DNA of 64,000 nt from Elusimicrobiota bacterium (GTDB lineage Bacteria; Elusimicrobiota; Elusimicrobia; Elusimicrobiales; UBA9959): NCBI GenBank assembly GCA_026388155.1, contig JAPLKI010000021.1, positions 38,049-102,048 of the forward strand, given 5' to 3'. Below, piece by piece: positions 40,180-48,973 of the stretch (position 1 is its first letter; each line of letters opens with the position of its first letter). A program made the position numbers and the translations under genes. Below the pieces are notes generated by a model. It was given only the letters and a program-made list of their open reading frames with translations, ran no database searches and was not told the DNA's origin.

Positions 40180-40539
40180 CTACGGCTTATGGCTTTCTTC
40201 ATCCTGTTTTCTGAAGAAATGGGGAAGTTTTTCCGGAAGCTCAAGAGAAAGCTCCACCAGGCCGCGGGGTTTGCCGTCCTTAAACCACGGTGTCTGGTAG
40301 ATCAGCTTTTTAACCCCGTTCTTTTCTATGGTATAGGCGTTCGTGCAGGGCGTTTTCAGCATGGCGTTAAGCTTTGCCCTGGCCGGTTCGGGATGGCAGT
40401 CAAGCGCATTGGCACCCACAAGGGATGCCCCTCCCTTTTTCTGAAAAGTTTCCCCGGATTTTTTATTCATGGAGAGTATTTTTCCCTCCAGGTCACAAAC
40501 CGTAATAGCGAAATTAACCTCTTCCTGCCAGTTGTCCAT
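40180..40539 (-). CDS. Single PAS-domain protein
   Basis: 119-residue stand-alone PAS fold, likely a small cytoplasmic sensor. The start NWQEEVNFAITVCDLEGKILSMNKKSGETF is the PAS beta-strand pair plus helix. ALDCHPEPARAKL has the CHPxxAR pattern of PAS proteins common in anaerobes, and IEKNGVKKLIYQTPWFKDGKPRGLVELSLEL supplies the last strands. No output domain is fused, so signalling must go through a partner. The bound cofactor is unknown; the cysteine/histidine pair might bind one. It is convergent with the pseudouridine synthase and divergent from the nitroreductase. Confidence 0.78.
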   Translation of the reverse strand: MDNWQEEVNFAITVCDLEGKILSMNKKSGETFQKKGGASLVGANALDCHPEPARAKLNAMLKTPCTNAYTIEKNGVKKLIYQTPWFKDGKPRGLVELSLELPEKLPHFFRKQDEESHKP

Positions 40540-40599
40540 AAATTATTTCCTTTCAAATCAAAATACTTTTACTTAGCCCGCCGTTCTATTTTATAAAAT

Positions 40600-41157
40600 A
40601 TGGCTATGCTCAAATCCCCGTTTTTAGAGCTTGTCGCAAAGCGGCGCAGCATAAGAAAGTATAAGCCCCTGCCGGTGGAAAGGGAAAAACTGTCGCTCTG
40701 CCTTGAGGCGGCGCGCCTGGCCCCGTCAGCCTGCAACGCCCAGCCTTACCGCTTTATAGTTGTGGACGAGCCTGAGCTGAAAGGAAAAGTTTCAAAAGCC
40801 GCTTTCTCAGGCATTTACTCCGTCTGCAAATTCGCCGCGGGGGCCGGCGCGCTGGTGTTCGTGGTCTCGGAGCGCGGGAAATTTAGCGCCTGGTTCGGCA
40901 ATCGTGTGCAAAGCACGGATTTCCGGCTGGTGGATGTGGGCATAGCCGCCGAGCATTTTGTGCTGGCGGCCGCGGAGCAGGGCATCGGCACCTGCTGGCT
41001 CGGCTGGTTTAACGCTAAGGCGGCGGCGCGCGCCCTTGGCCTAGGGCCCGGCAAGAAGGTGGAAATAATACTGTCCGCGGGCTACCCGGACGAAGCTCCC
41101 TCCCAGCGGCAAAGAAAAAGCATGGAGGACTTTTCCGTGTTTAACGGCGGCTGCTGA
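40600..41157 (+). CDS. Nitroreductase-family FMN oxidoreductase
   Basis: 185-residue FMN-dependent NAD(P)H oxidoreductase. The FMN-phosphate motif RRSIRKYKPLPV is at the N-terminus. LAPSACNAQPYRFIVV is the central flavin-contacting loop, DVGIAAEHFVLAAAEQGIGTCWLGWF the conserved dimer helix and turn, and LSAGYPDE the C-terminal signature. The natural substrate (nitro compounds, quinones or a specific metabolite) cannot be told. It is followed after about 77 bases by the small secreted protein and may lead the transcript that continues into the pyrimidine genes. Confidence 0.87.
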   Translation: MAMLKSPFLELVAKRRSIRKYKPLPVEREKLSLCLEAARLAPSACNAQPYRFIVVDEPELKGKVSKAAFSGIYSVCKFAAGAGALVFVVSERGKFSAWFGNRVQSTDFRLVDVGIAAEHFVLAAAEQGIGTCWLGWFNAKAAARALGLGPGKKVEIILSAGYPDEAPSQRQRKSMEDFSVFNGGC

Positions 41158-41234
41158 AAACGAGACAGGTGTGGGTGGAACGAGTGCGGCACAATTCAGC
41201 AGAGCTGGTTACAGTCGTTGGAAAAGGTGTTGAA

Positions 41235-41603
41235 ATGAAAACCATAATATTTTTTCTGTTTTTAGCGGCGGCTCTCTTTCCGGCAACGGCGCTCGCCGCA
41301 AGCGGCTGCCCCAGGGGGCAGGATTCCTGCTCCGATCCGGTAAAGAAAAAATCCGGGTTTCTGAGCGACGTTGAAGCCGCCCAGAAAAAACCGCCTCCCG
41401 CCTCGGCGGTAAAAAAAACAGTTTCCTCCAAGCCCGGCGGGGTTCCGGTACTTAACTCTTCCGCCGCCGCGGCGGCCCAGGGAAGCGCGGCCCCCGCTCA
41501 GGGCGGTTTTTCCAGGCCGGCCTGGCTTTTGCTTGTTGCCGGCGGACTTGCCGTCCTTTACCAATATTTGAAAGACGGGAAACGCAGAGGGAGAAAAAAA
41601 TGA
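41235..41603 (+). CDS. Small secreted/membrane hypothetical protein
   Basis: Function not recognised. From the ATG at 41235 a signal peptide is evident (MKTIIFFLFLAAALFPATALAA). A cysteine-containing segment follows (SGCPRGQDSC). Then comes a low-complexity lysine/proline/alanine linker, a C-terminal hydrophobic segment (PAWLLLVAGGLAVLYQYL) and a basic tail KDGKRRGRKK. It is probably anchored by its C-terminus. The stop overlaps the ATG of the next membrane protein (ATGA), so they are coupled. Confidence 0.65.
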   Translation: MKTIIFFLFLAAALFPATALAASGCPRGQDSCSDPVKKKSGFLSDVEAAQKKPPPASAVKKTVSSKPGGVPVLNSSAAAAAQGSAAPAQGGFSRPAWLLLVAGGLAVLYQYLKDGKRRGRKK

Positions 41604-42304
41604 ATTTTGTCGATCCGGAAAGTTTCAGGCGCGCTTCAACTTTTATTCATGTTTCACAGGGGGCCGCCCTTTTGGTTTTGGGCGCGGTGGAAGCCCGCGC
41701 TCTGGGCAATAAATCAGGAAAAATAAATTTTCTTCCCCCCGCCGCTTTTCTTTTCGGCTCAGCCCTCATGCTGTGCTCCATGTTTTATTTTTTGGGCGGC
41801 TGGAAATTGCAGCTGTTTCACGACGCGCTTGAACTGAAAGGCGGTTTCTATGTCTTCTCGGCTTTCGCCTGGTTTTTCGCGGCAGCCGGCCTGAGCCGCC
41901 TGATGGCGCTCTACATGGGCGAAAAAGGCGGGCTTTGGCAATTTCTTTTCCTGGGATTCCTTTGCGTGATAGGCCTGCTTTACTTCAGCGTGCCTTACAG
42001 GGTTAACGAAGCGGCCTGGGATCCGGTATTTACCGCGCACACGGCCATGGGCTTAACTTTGATCGCCGCCGTGCTTATGAAAGTTTTTCACTTTTTCTTT
42101 GAGAAAAAGGCCTTCCATGTAATATGGGCCGTTTTAATATTTGCCACGGCCGGCCAGCTGATTATTTACCGCGAAGACCCGCGCGCTTTTGAATACCAGC
42201 TGGTAACCATTCAGTCTTCTCCCGCGCCGCAGATCCCGGCGGTAAAAAAAATTCCCGCAAAAAAAAATGCCAAGCCTGCTGATAAAAAACGGCCTTCTCA
42301 TTGA
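41600..42304 (+). CDS. Polytopic membrane protein with basic tail
   Basis: Function not recognised. 234 residues with about six hydrophobic spans: ASTFIHVSQGAALLVLGAV, FLFGSALMLCSMFYFLGGW, GGFYVFSAFAWFFAAAGL, FLFLGFLCVIGLLYFSV, AMGLTLIAAVLMKVFHFFF and VIWAVLIFATAGQLIIY. The cytoplasmic C-terminal tail (VKKIPAKKNAKPADKKRP) is lysine/proline-rich. Its start overlaps the previous gene by four bases and its end overlaps pyrC by 38 bases. The coupling to pyrC suggests co-expression, although a role in pyrimidine metabolism is not indicated. Confidence 0.7.
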   Translation: MNFVDPESFRRASTFIHVSQGAALLVLGAVEARALGNKSGKINFLPPAAFLFGSALMLCSMFYFLGGWKLQLFHDALELKGGFYVFSAFAWFFAAAGLSRLMALYMGEKGGLWQFLFLGFLCVIGLLYFSVPYRVNEAAWDPVFTAHTAMGLTLIAAVLMKVFHFFFEKKAFHVIWAVLIFATAGQLIIYREDPRAFEYQLVTIQSSPAPQIPAVKKIPAKKNAKPADKKRPSH

Positions 42305-43559
42305 CCCCGCCTCCAAAACCGAGCATAAGGGCGACCTGTTGATAAAAAACGGCCGCATCGCCGCAATTGGAAAACGCATTGCACCCCCCCGGACAGGAAT
42401 TGAAATTTACGACGCCGCCGGCTTGTGGGTTTTTCCCGGATTCATAGACATGCATGTTCATGCGCGCGAGCCGGGGGATGAAGACGCGGAAACGCTGCTC
42501 ACGGCCGCGCGCGCGGCCGCCGCGGGCGGCATAACCTCCGTTCTTTTAATGCCGAACACAAAGCCGCCCATGGACAGCCCGGCTTTGCTGAGAAAGTTTA
42601 TCATTAAAGCGCGCCGTCAGTGCCCGGTGAACATGTTTTTCTCCGCCGCCGCCACCGCCGGCCGCTCGGGTAAAAAACTTTCCCGGTTAAAAAAGCTTAA
42701 AACCGCCGGCGCCGTCGCTTTTACCGACGACGGCTCAACGCTTGCCGGTCCCGCCCTGCTGATGTCTGCTCTTGAGACCGCCAAAAAACTTAAAATACCG
42801 CTGCTTGACCATCCGGAGGATTTTAACCTGACCGGAATTGGAGTGGTTGACGAATCCGCGTCCGCGCGGCTTAAACTTCCGGCGATAGCGAGGGAAGCGG
42901 AAATATTCGCCGTTTTGCGCGATATTTTTGCAGCGGGCTCGGCCGGGCCGATACATTTACAGCACCTCAGCTGCGCAGGCAGCGTGGCGGCCGCGCGCGC
43001 GGCTAAAAAACTCGGTCTGCCCGTAACCGCTGAAACCTGCCCGCACTATTTTTCGCTGACATCCGGCGATATAAAGCGGCCCGACGCCGATTTTAAAATG
43101 AAACCTCCCTTAAGGAGGGGAGCCGACCGGCTGGCCGTAATACGGGGACTTGCCGACGGAACTATCGACGTCATCGCCTCCGATCACGCGCCTCACCCGG
43201 CTGCGGAAAAAGCGCGGGGTTTTCTTAAAGCCCCTTTCGGAATTATCGGGCTTGAAACCATGGTTCCCCTCGCCCTGACGGAGCTAGTGGGCAAGGGCCG
43301 CGTGACCAGGCTGCGCCTGGCGGAGCTTTTAAGTTTCAATCCCGCGCGTATACTCGGTCTTAAAACAAAGGGCGCCCTTAAAAAAGGTTTTGACGCCGAC
43401 CTAACGATAATAGATCCGCGCGCTATTTACAGTGTGCCGGAAAAATTCTTTTCAAAATCCGCAAATTCCCCTTTCATCGGCCGGCGGCTTAAGGGCCGTG
43501 CCGAAGCCTGCATAGTGGCGGGCAAACTTGTGTTCTCCGGCGGCCGTGTTTTGAAGTAA
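42267..43559 (+). CDS. pyrC: Dihydroorotase
   Basis: Catalyses reversible cyclisation of carbamoyl-aspartate to dihydroorotate, third step of pyrimidine synthesis. 430 residues, class I (long) type. Metal ligands are HVHAREPG (near residue 62), the histidines in HPEDF and LQHLSCAGS, and the catalytic aspartate in IASDHAPH. Substrate-binding NTKPPMDSP and the C-terminal KGFDADLTIIDP are also seen. The start lies inside the previous gene. It is followed by pyrD, pyrF and pyrE, completing most of the pathway except the carbamoyl-phosphate synthase and pyrB. Confidence 0.93.
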   Translation: MPSLLIKNGLLIDPASKTEHKGDLLIKNGRIAAIGKRIAPPRTGIEIYDAAGLWVFPGFIDMHVHAREPGDEDAETLLTAARAAAAGGITSVLLMPNTKPPMDSPALLRKFIIKARRQCPVNMFFSAAATAGRSGKKLSRLKKLKTAGAVAFTDDGSTLAGPALLMSALETAKKLKIPLLDHPEDFNLTGIGVVDESASARLKLPAIAREAEIFAVLRDIFAAGSAGPIHLQHLSCAGSVAAARAAKKLGLPVTAETCPHYFSLTSGDIKRPDADFKMKPPLRRGADRLAVIRGLADGTIDVIASDHAPHPAAEKARGFLKAPFGIIGLETMVPLALTELVGKGRVTRLRLAELLSFNPARILGLKTKGALKKGFDADLTIIDPRAIYSVPEKFFSKSANSPFIGRRLKGRAEACIVAGKLVFSGGRVLK

Positions 43560-43622
43560 GCTGCACGAAACCGCCGCCTCAGTGGCCCGCGCGCTCCGTA
43601 ATATGTAAAATTGAATAACACC

Positions 43623-44663
43623 ATGGGATTCTTATACAGAAAACTCGTCAGGCGCCTGCTGTTCGGTATGAATCCGGAGCTCGCCCACAACACCGCCATC
43701 AGAACCGCCAGTGTGCTTCAAGGTTTTAAACTGGCGAATTTAATAACGGAACTGCTCTCCAAGGCCAAACAATTCCCGGTGGCCGCCGCCGGCCTGAAAT
43801 TTAAAAATCCTATAGGCCTCGCGGCCGGATTTGACAAAGACTGCGAGGTTCCGAAATTTATTTCACGTCTTGGGTTCGGCTTTCTTGAACTGGGTACCGT
43901 GACGCTGCGCCCCCAGAACGGAAACCCCAAGCCGCGTCTTTTCAGGATAAGCGAAAAAAAAGCGCTCATCAACCGCATGGGTTTTAACAATGTGGGCGCC
44001 TACCAGGCCGCGCGCTCGCTTGAGCGCCTTCTGCCGCTGGATATCCCTATCGGCATAAACATCGGCAAGAATGCGGACTGTTCGCTTGCTCTCGCGCCGA
44101 AAAATTATCTGGAGGCGCTTAAAATACTTTACCCGTACGGCGATTATTTCGCCGTTAATATCAGCTCTCCGAACACCCTGCAGCTGCGCGAGCTTCATCA
44201 GAAAGAGAAACTGGAGCGCCTGCTTGACCCGCTGCTTGAATTCGCATCAGGGCAAAAAACAAAAAAACCGTTTTTTATAAAGATCTCGCCCGACCTTGAA
44301 GCCGCGGAACTTGAAAGCGTTGTTTCCACCGCCGTGGCGCGCGGCTTCGGGCTTATAGCCGCGAACACCACCATAAAACGCGAAGGCCTGCCTCTGCGCT
44401 GGCAAAGCCGCGAGGGCGGCTTAAGCGGGAAACCGCTTAAAGCGCTTGCCGACGAAACGCTTAAAAAAACGGCCATACTCGCCGCCGGGCGGGTTCCCAT
44501 TATAGGCGTGGGCGGAGTTTTCGACGGGCGCTCCGCCGTGGAAAAGCTCAGACTTGGCGCGGATCTGGTGCAGATTTATTCCGGGCTTGTTTATGAGGGC
44601 CCGTTTCTGGTGAAAGAAATTCTTGAATATATGGATAAAACCGGTTACAGGGGAGCGGCATGA
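43623..44663 (+). CDS. pyrD: Dihydroorotate dehydrogenase, class 2 (quinone)
   Basis: Oxidises dihydroorotate to orotate with electrons passed to the quinone pool. About 346 residues from ATG 43623; an upstream TTG adds only four residues. The N-terminal amphipathic segment (YRKLVRRLLFGMNPELAHNTAI) is the membrane-association helix pair specific to class 2. NPIGLAAGFDKDCEV, GFLELGTVTLRPQNGNPKPRLFR, NRMGFNN, VNISSPNT (catalytic serine) and IGVGGVFDG are family motifs. It implies membrane quinone in this organism. It overlaps pyrF by four bases. Confidence 0.93.
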   Translation: MGFLYRKLVRRLLFGMNPELAHNTAIRTASVLQGFKLANLITELLSKAKQFPVAAAGLKFKNPIGLAAGFDKDCEVPKFISRLGFGFLELGTVTLRPQNGNPKPRLFRISEKKALINRMGFNNVGAYQAARSLERLLPLDIPIGINIGKNADCSLALAPKNYLEALKILYPYGDYFAVNISSPNTLQLRELHQKEKLERLLDPLLEFASGQKTKKPFFIKISPDLEAAELESVVSTAVARGFGLIAANTTIKREGLPLRWQSREGGLSGKPLKALADETLKKTAILAAGRVPIIGVGGVFDGRSAVEKLRLGADLVQIYSGLVYEGPFLVKEILEYMDKTGYRGAA

Positions 44664-45340
44664 CAAAAAAAACCGGCCTGATAGCGGCTTTGGACGCGCC
44701 GGACCTGAAAAAAGCGGAGGAACTGCTTAAACAGTTGAGCGGCCTGGTTGATTTTTACAAGGTGGGTTCAGGGCTTTTTACCGCCGCGGGCCCCGCCGCT
44801 GTCGAGCTGGCGCTCAAGTACGGCAAAAGAGTTTTTTTGGACCTGAAATTCCACGATATCCCCAATACCGTCGCCGCAGCCGTAAAAAGCGCGGCAACGC
44901 TTGGCGTTTATTCCGTTTCCCTGCACCTCTCTGGCGGGGCGGAAATGCTGAAGGCCTGCGCGGCGCTCGAGAAAAAGCCGAAATTGTGGGGAATAACGGT
45001 GCTGACCAGCCTTGACGAGCACGAGCTTTTCAGGACGGGATTCCGTTGCGGCGTACTGAAAACAGCGCGCGGCCTGGCGGACCTTGGAGAGGAGAACGGG
45101 GTGGACGGAGTGGTATGTTCGCCCCTTGAAGCCGCGGAAATTAAAAAAATGCACGGCGAAAAGATAACCGTCATCACTCCGGGCGTGCGCCTTGAAAACG
45201 CCGGCGACGACCAGAAAAGAACGCTTACCCCGAAAGAAGCGGCCGGGGCCGGAGCGGATTTTATCGTTGTGGGAAGGCCGATAATCAACGCGAAAGACCC
45301 GGCTGCCGCGGCCATGGCTTTCCTTGAGGCTTTAAGGTGA
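44660..45340 (+). CDS. pyrF: Orotidine-5'-phosphate decarboxylase
   Basis: Decarboxylates OMP to UMP. The catalytic array is in VFLDLKFHDIPNTV (K-x2-D network with the first part D-L-K). LIAALDAPD near the N-terminus and the phosphate-binding VITPGVRL and DFIVVGRPI are also visible. 226 residues, normal. The ATG overlaps the pyrD stop and the GTG of pyrE overlaps its own stop, so three genes are tightly coupled. Confidence 0.94.
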   Translation: MTKKTGLIAALDAPDLKKAEELLKQLSGLVDFYKVGSGLFTAAGPAAVELALKYGKRVFLDLKFHDIPNTVAAAVKSAATLGVYSVSLHLSGGAEMLKACAALEKKPKLWGITVLTSLDEHELFRTGFRCGVLKTARGLADLGEENGVDGVVCSPLEAAEIKKMHGEKITVITPGVRLENAGDDQKRTLTPKEAAGAGADFIVVGRPIINAKDPAAAAMAFLEALR

Positions 45341-45915
45341 GGAGTTTTGAGCGGGATTTAAGGGCGTATTTTGAAGCCTGCGGAGCCTTGCTTGAGGGGC
45401 ATTTTATTTTGTCCTCCGGGCTGCACAGCCCGAACTACGCGCAATGCGCGCTGGCGCTGAAAAACCCGGCCAAAGCCGCTGAAATGGCGGCGGAGCTTAA
45501 GACGCGATGGCACGGGCAAAAACCGGATTTAATTCTTTCGCCGGCCATGGGCGGGTTGATAATCGGGCATGAAACAGCAAGGGTCTTCGGCGTGGATTTT
45601 CTTTTTACCGAGCGGGAAAATGGCGCAATGACGCTCAGACGCGGCTTCAGTCTTAAAAAAGGCGCCAAAGTAATTATTGTTGAAGATGTTTTTACCACCG
45701 GCAAATCCACGCGCGAAGCCGCGGCGGTGGCCGCCGGCTGCGGTGCCGAAGTTATAGGGGCGATGTCGGTGATAGACAGAATGGGCGACACCGGGAAACT
45801 GGAATTCCTGTCCGTAAGCCTGCTTAAACTGGACTTGACGCTTTACAAGCCGGAAACCTGCCCGCTTTGCGCCCGAAAATTACCGCTGGTAAAACCCGGG
45901 TCACGCAAATTCTAG
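45337..45915 (+). CDS. pyrE: Orotate phosphoribosyltransferase
   Basis: Joins orotate and PRPP to make OMP. 192 residues starting at a GTG codon that overlaps the pyrF stop (GTGA). The PRPP-binding loop is VIIVEDVFTTGKSTREA. HFILSSGLHSPNYAQCALAL is the N-terminal orotate-site segment. A C-terminal CPLCARKLPLVKPGSRKF includes a CxxC pair also found in the subgroup of PyrE proteins related to archaeal ones. End of the pyrimidine operon; a palindromic spacer follows. Confidence 0.92.
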   Translation: MRSFERDLRAYFEACGALLEGHFILSSGLHSPNYAQCALALKNPAKAAEMAAELKTRWHGQKPDLILSPAMGGLIIGHETARVFGVDFLFTERENGAMTLRRGFSLKKGAKVIIVEDVFTTGKSTREAAAVAAGCGAEVIGAMSVIDRMGDTGKLEFLSVSLLKLDLTLYKPETCPLCARKLPLVKPGSRKF

Positions 45916-46100
45916 AGCTGAAGTTCTGAAGCGCTGAAGTCTGAAGTTTATCGGATCTCGGAGCTTCCATATCTTTAGCTCTTCAGCCTCCTAAAATAGG
46001 CCGTTTGTTGGCCATTGGCCCTGATATGGCACAGTCGCGGACAGCGCCAGAGGCCCGCGACAGGCCAGAGTCACTGCCATAGGCTTGCCAGTCGGCAATT
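45916..46100. repeat. Spacer with CTGAAG palindrome and one copy of the GGCCGT...GGCA repeat
   Basis: No gene. The first 70 bases form a word-palindrome (AGAGCTGAAGTTCTGAAGCGCTGAAG on the left, CTTTAGCTCTTCAGCC on the right). From about 46002 a sequence reading GGCCGTTTG..GGCCATTGGCCCTGATATGGCAC is one copy of the family tandemly repeated beside a parS-like site at 51.7 kb. Both flanking genes converge here. Confidence 0.5.
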
Positions 46101-46106
46101 TTAGGG

Positions 46107-46790
46107 TCAGTCCATCCACATCAGGCGGTCGAAAAAAAGCAAGGCGCCGGCCGCGATAAGTATCAAGCCGGATGCTATTTCCACATAACGAAGAGCGTTT
46201 TTAAAACGCCCTATGAAGGCAAAGAACCTTGCGGTTAAAAATGCGGCCGCCAGAAAAGGCACGGCCATGCCCGCCGAGTAAACCAGAAGCAGCGTCACGC
46301 CTTTTGCGGCTGTGCCGGAAACGGCGGCCAGACTCAGTATGAAAGCGAGTATCGGCCCTATACAGGGCGACCAGCCCAAAGCGAAGGCGAATCCCATTAA
46401 AAAAGCCCCCGCCGGCCCGCCGGCAAGCCCACGCAGTGAGAAGCGTTTTTCATAGTTAAGAAAATTAAGATTAAACAAGCCGGTCATATGCACGCCCAAA
46501 AGAGCCATCACTACCCCGAATACCTTTGCCAGGGCTTCTTTATGGGAAGCCAGCAGATCGCCAAGAGCCGAAGCGGCCGCGCCCATTATTGAAAAAATCA
46601 CGGTAAAACCCAACACAAAAAAAGCGGCCGAAATCACCACTTTGCGCGTAAGCACTTTCGGGTCGCCTTTTATAAGTTCGCTCGCCGAAAAGCCGGAGAG
46701 CATGGACAGGTAGCCCGGCAAAAGCGGTAAAACGCAGGGAGAAAAAAACGACATCACCCCCGCTCCGAAAGCCGTAATCAAATGTCCCAT
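46107..46790 (-). CDS. ccdA: CcdA-type cytochrome c biogenesis / thiol transporter
   Basis: Inner-membrane protein that carries reducing equivalents from cytoplasmic thioredoxin to periplasmic disulfide proteins. 227 residues with six spans. The two redox cysteines lie in the symmetrical motifs FFSPCVLPLLPGYLS near residue 18 and LGWSPCIGPILAF near 142, the hallmark of DsbD-beta/CcdA. No thioredoxin-like periplasmic partner is clearly present, but the upstream secreted protein may be a client. It is the last gene of the minus-strand cluster beginning at dut. Confidence 0.9.
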   Translation of the reverse strand: MGHLITAFGAGVMSFFSPCVLPLLPGYLSMLSGFSASELIKGDPKVLTRKVVISAAFFVLGFTVIFSIMGAAASALGDLLASHKEALAKVFGVVMALLGVHMTGLFNLNFLNYEKRFSLRGLAGGPAGAFLMGFAFALGWSPCIGPILAFILSLAAVSGTAAKGVTLLLVYSAGMAVPFLAAAFLTARFFAFIGRFKNALRYVEIASGLILIAAGALLFFDRLMWMD

Positions 46791-46805
46791 GATAAGGATC
46801 CTTGT

Positions 46806-47267
46806 TTATTTTTTAGGCGGGGCTCCGGCCGCGGCGACGGCCGCCGGTTTTGGGCTTAACTCTATCTTTGTTATTTCCGTTCCGCCGAAGGACGAGCTCT
46901 GCAGATAGAACAATACCGTGTAGCTCTTTCCTGCGTCGGCAAAGAGCGCCGCAAGTGTTTTGGCGTTGCCGGGGGCGTCTTTTGTGTTTTTCTCAAGTGA
47001 AACCAGTTTAAGTCTGAGGATCTGTTTTTTGGCCGGGTTCTCGATAAAGAACGCGCCTTTAAGCTGGGAATCCTTGGTTATATAGTCGTGTACAAAGGCC
47101 GCCAGGTCCGAGTCCGACTCCTGTATGACAGCCTGATCGTCATCTTCATCCGCCTGCTTGGCGGTGTCGGTGGAAACCAACTGGTCGTTAAAGTCGTCGT
47201 CTTCAATGGCCGCCGCGCCAAGCACCAGCCCCGCCGTTACAAACATTGCCAAAGCTAATTTTTTCAT
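46806..47267 (-). CDS. Secreted hypothetical protein, acidic N-terminus
   Basis: Function not recognised. The start at 47267 gives a signal peptide (MKKLALAMFVTAGLVLGAAA) and has a GGGGGG Shine-Dalgarno-like run upstream. The mature protein opens with a very acidic stretch (IEDDDFND, QADEDDDQ). A domain of about 100 residues follows with FVHDYITKDSQLKGAFFI, LRLKLVSLEKNTKD and SYTVLFYLQSSSFGGTEITKIEL, probably an alpha/beta fold. It overlaps the kdsC-like gene by four bases and precedes ccdA by 15. No cysteine is evident in the mature part, so it is unlikely to be the CcdA partner. Confidence 0.65.
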   Translation of the reverse strand: MKKLALAMFVTAGLVLGAAAIEDDDFNDQLVSTDTAKQADEDDDQAVIQESDSDLAAFVHDYITKDSQLKGAFFIENPAKKQILRLKLVSLEKNTKDAPGNAKTLAALFADAGKSYTVLFYLQSSSFGGTEITKIELSPKPAAVAAAGAPPKK

Positions 47268-47875
47268 TTTCCCCCCTTCTTTTCCGAATATAAAAACACT
47301 TTCATCGGCTTTTTCGGCGGAACGGGCCAATGCGCGGTTTCCACGTAACCCATAACCGTTCCCCAGTGCCCCTGACTTTTAAGGATAAAATCGCACACCT
47401 CGCGGGCGGCTCCGCTGCCGCCTTCCTTCTGCGTTACCAGGTCGCAGACCTTTTTTACTTCGTCCAGGGCGTTTTTGGGCGCGCAGGCAAGCCCCGCTTT
47501 TTTAAGTACCGGGATGTCGGTAAGATCGTCGCCGATGTAAGCCACATTTTCCTCTTTAAGACCCGAATCTTTGAGGATTTCGGCCAGCGGAACGAGCTTT
47601 GAAAGAAAACCCTGGTAGGCATAGTTCATTCCCAGCTGGCGGGCCCTTTCTTCCGTGCCCGGCGATTGCATGCCGGTGATAATTCCGGTCCATATCCCGA
47701 ACTGGTTTAAAAGCCGCAGGCCTATGCCGTCCAGTGAATGGAAGGCTTTCATCCCCACGATTTTTCCTTTATGGTCCGGAAGAAAATACATCTTGCCGTC
47801 CGTCAGCACGCCGTCCACGTCCATAAGCAGGATCTTTATCTTTTTAGCTTTCGCGATATTTTTTTTTGAAACCAT
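47264..47875 (-). CDS. KdsC-like HAD phosphatase (3-deoxy-manno-octulosonate-8-P phosphatase family)
   Basis: HAD-superfamily phosphatase of the C0 KdsC/YrbI group, which dephosphorylates KDO-8-P or related sugar acids in lipopolysaccharide precursor synthesis. The nucleophile motif is ILLMDVDGVLTDGKMYF, motif II threonine in GIITGMQS, and motif IV IGDDLTDIPVLKKAG. CAPKNA and QKEGGSGAAREVCDFIL are KdsC-specific. The ATG at 47875 has GAGGA upstream; an earlier in-frame ATG would add 40 residues without domain value. A C-terminal tail of about 35 residues beyond the normal end is unexplained. An outer membrane with KDO-like sugars is implied but not proven. Confidence 0.82.
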   Translation of the reverse strand: MVSKKNIAKAKKIKILLMDVDGVLTDGKMYFLPDHKGKIVGMKAFHSLDGIGLRLLNQFGIWTGIITGMQSPGTEERARQLGMNYAYQGFLSKLVPLAEILKDSGLKEENVAYIGDDLTDIPVLKKAGLACAPKNALDEVKKVCDLVTQKEGGSGAAREVCDFILKSQGHWGTVMGYVETAHWPVPPKKPMKVFLYSEKKGGK

Positions 47876-47882
47876 ATTTTCC

Positions 47883-48878
47883 TCAGAGTTTAAGTTGCCA
47901 CTTTTCCGCCAGTTCCAGCTCCGCTTTCCTTGCCGTAAAATTTTTGGGTTGCGGGCCGCAGTATTTAAATAAAAACCAGTTGATGGTTTCATCAAGCCAC
48001 TTGTCCATGGGCGTTGAAGTCCAGCCGAAAGTCTTTTCGGCCTTGGCTATGTCCGTCACAAAATCCCCTCCGTAGGAAAACGGGGAGGCGTCAAAATTAA
48101 AGCCGTTTTCTTTAAGCCACGAATACGGCGGGTAAAGGATATTGGCGTCCCTGTGCAGGATGCGGGCCGAGAGTTTCACGAAATCGTCAAGGGTAAGCTG
48201 GAGCGAATCCCCGAAATTAAATGCCTGTCCCGCGGCCGTGATTCCAGAGTAAATGATCGTTTCAAAAACCCTGGCCAGGTCTTTGGAGAAAATATAGCGG
48301 CTTAAAAAAGCGAAACCGGGCAGGAAAACCGGGCCTCCGTCGGCGAGCCGAAGCCAATAAGAATAGGCCCTGAGTGTGGGGTCGTGCGGGCCGATGACCA
48401 CAGGCGGCCTTACAATAACGGTCGGGAAAGCCTTTTCCAGGAAAGCGGAAAGAAACACCCCCTCAGCCTCATATTTTCCCAGCGCGTAGGCGTGTTTTTC
48501 TTTCAATTCGGGCTTACGGAGTAAAAGCTGGACCTGGTTTTCCCTGTACGGAGAAGAAGAGCCCTCAAGCACCGTGTAAACCGAAGCGGAACTGGTAAAA
48601 ATATAAAGCCCCGTCCTGCCGGAGAAAATTTTTACCGCCTTGCGCGCGTCTTCGGCGGTGTAGCAGATATTGTCTATCACGGCGTCCCAGGTTTTGACGG
48701 CCATGCGGGAAAGGTCAATTTCCACCGTGCGCTCTCCGCGCGACTGCTTTATATCAAGGGGCAGTCCCTCAACAGGCGCCCGCCTTGAAAACACGGTCAC
48801 CTCATTGCCTTTGTCAAAAAGCAGGGCCGCCGTTTCCTTGCCGAAAAAACGTGTGCCGCCCAGTATCAGAATTTTCAT
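47883..48878 (-). CDS. NAD-dependent epimerase/dehydratase family protein
   Basis: 331-residue extended short-chain dehydrogenase. The dinucleotide motif is ILILGGTRFFGKETAALL at the N-terminus. SSASVY precedes the active-site Y-x3-K in AYALGKYEAEG. VRPPVVIGPHDPTLRAYSYW and the later FNFGDSLQLTLDDFV are typical of atypical SDRs close to the mRNA-binding/CSP41-like or sugar-epimerase groups. The substrate is unknown. It is 7 bases upstream of the kdsC-like gene on the same strand, so a role in nucleotide-sugar or envelope metabolism is plausible. Confidence 0.82.
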   Translation of the reverse strand: MKILILGGTRFFGKETAALLFDKGNEVTVFSRRAPVEGLPLDIKQSRGERTVEIDLSRMAVKTWDAVIDNICYTAEDARKAVKIFSGRTGLYIFTSSASVYTVLEGSSSPYRENQVQLLLRKPELKEKHAYALGKYEAEGVFLSAFLEKAFPTVIVRPPVVIGPHDPTLRAYSYWLRLADGGPVFLPGFAFLSRYIFSKDLARVFETIIYSGITAAGQAFNFGDSLQLTLDDFVKLSARILHRDANILYPPYSWLKENGFNFDASPFSYGGDFVTDIAKAEKTFGWTSTPMDKWLDETINWFLFKYCGPQPKNFTARKAELELAEKWQLKL

Positions 48879-48896
48879 AGCAAACCGGTAATGGCT

Positions 48897-48973
48897 TAGG
48901 TGGATAGACTGTCGGCAGTTAGACTATCGGGTAAGAAGCAGAAATACGGACTAACTGACTAACAGCCTTCAGC
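48897..48973. repeat. Palindromic spacer of GACTGTC/GACTAAC words
   Basis: GGATAGACTGTCGGCAGTTAGACTATC-like words on the left and GACTAACTGACTAACAGCC on the right form an imperfect inverted arrangement between dut and the epimerase gene. It is the weakest member of the class. Confidence 0.4.
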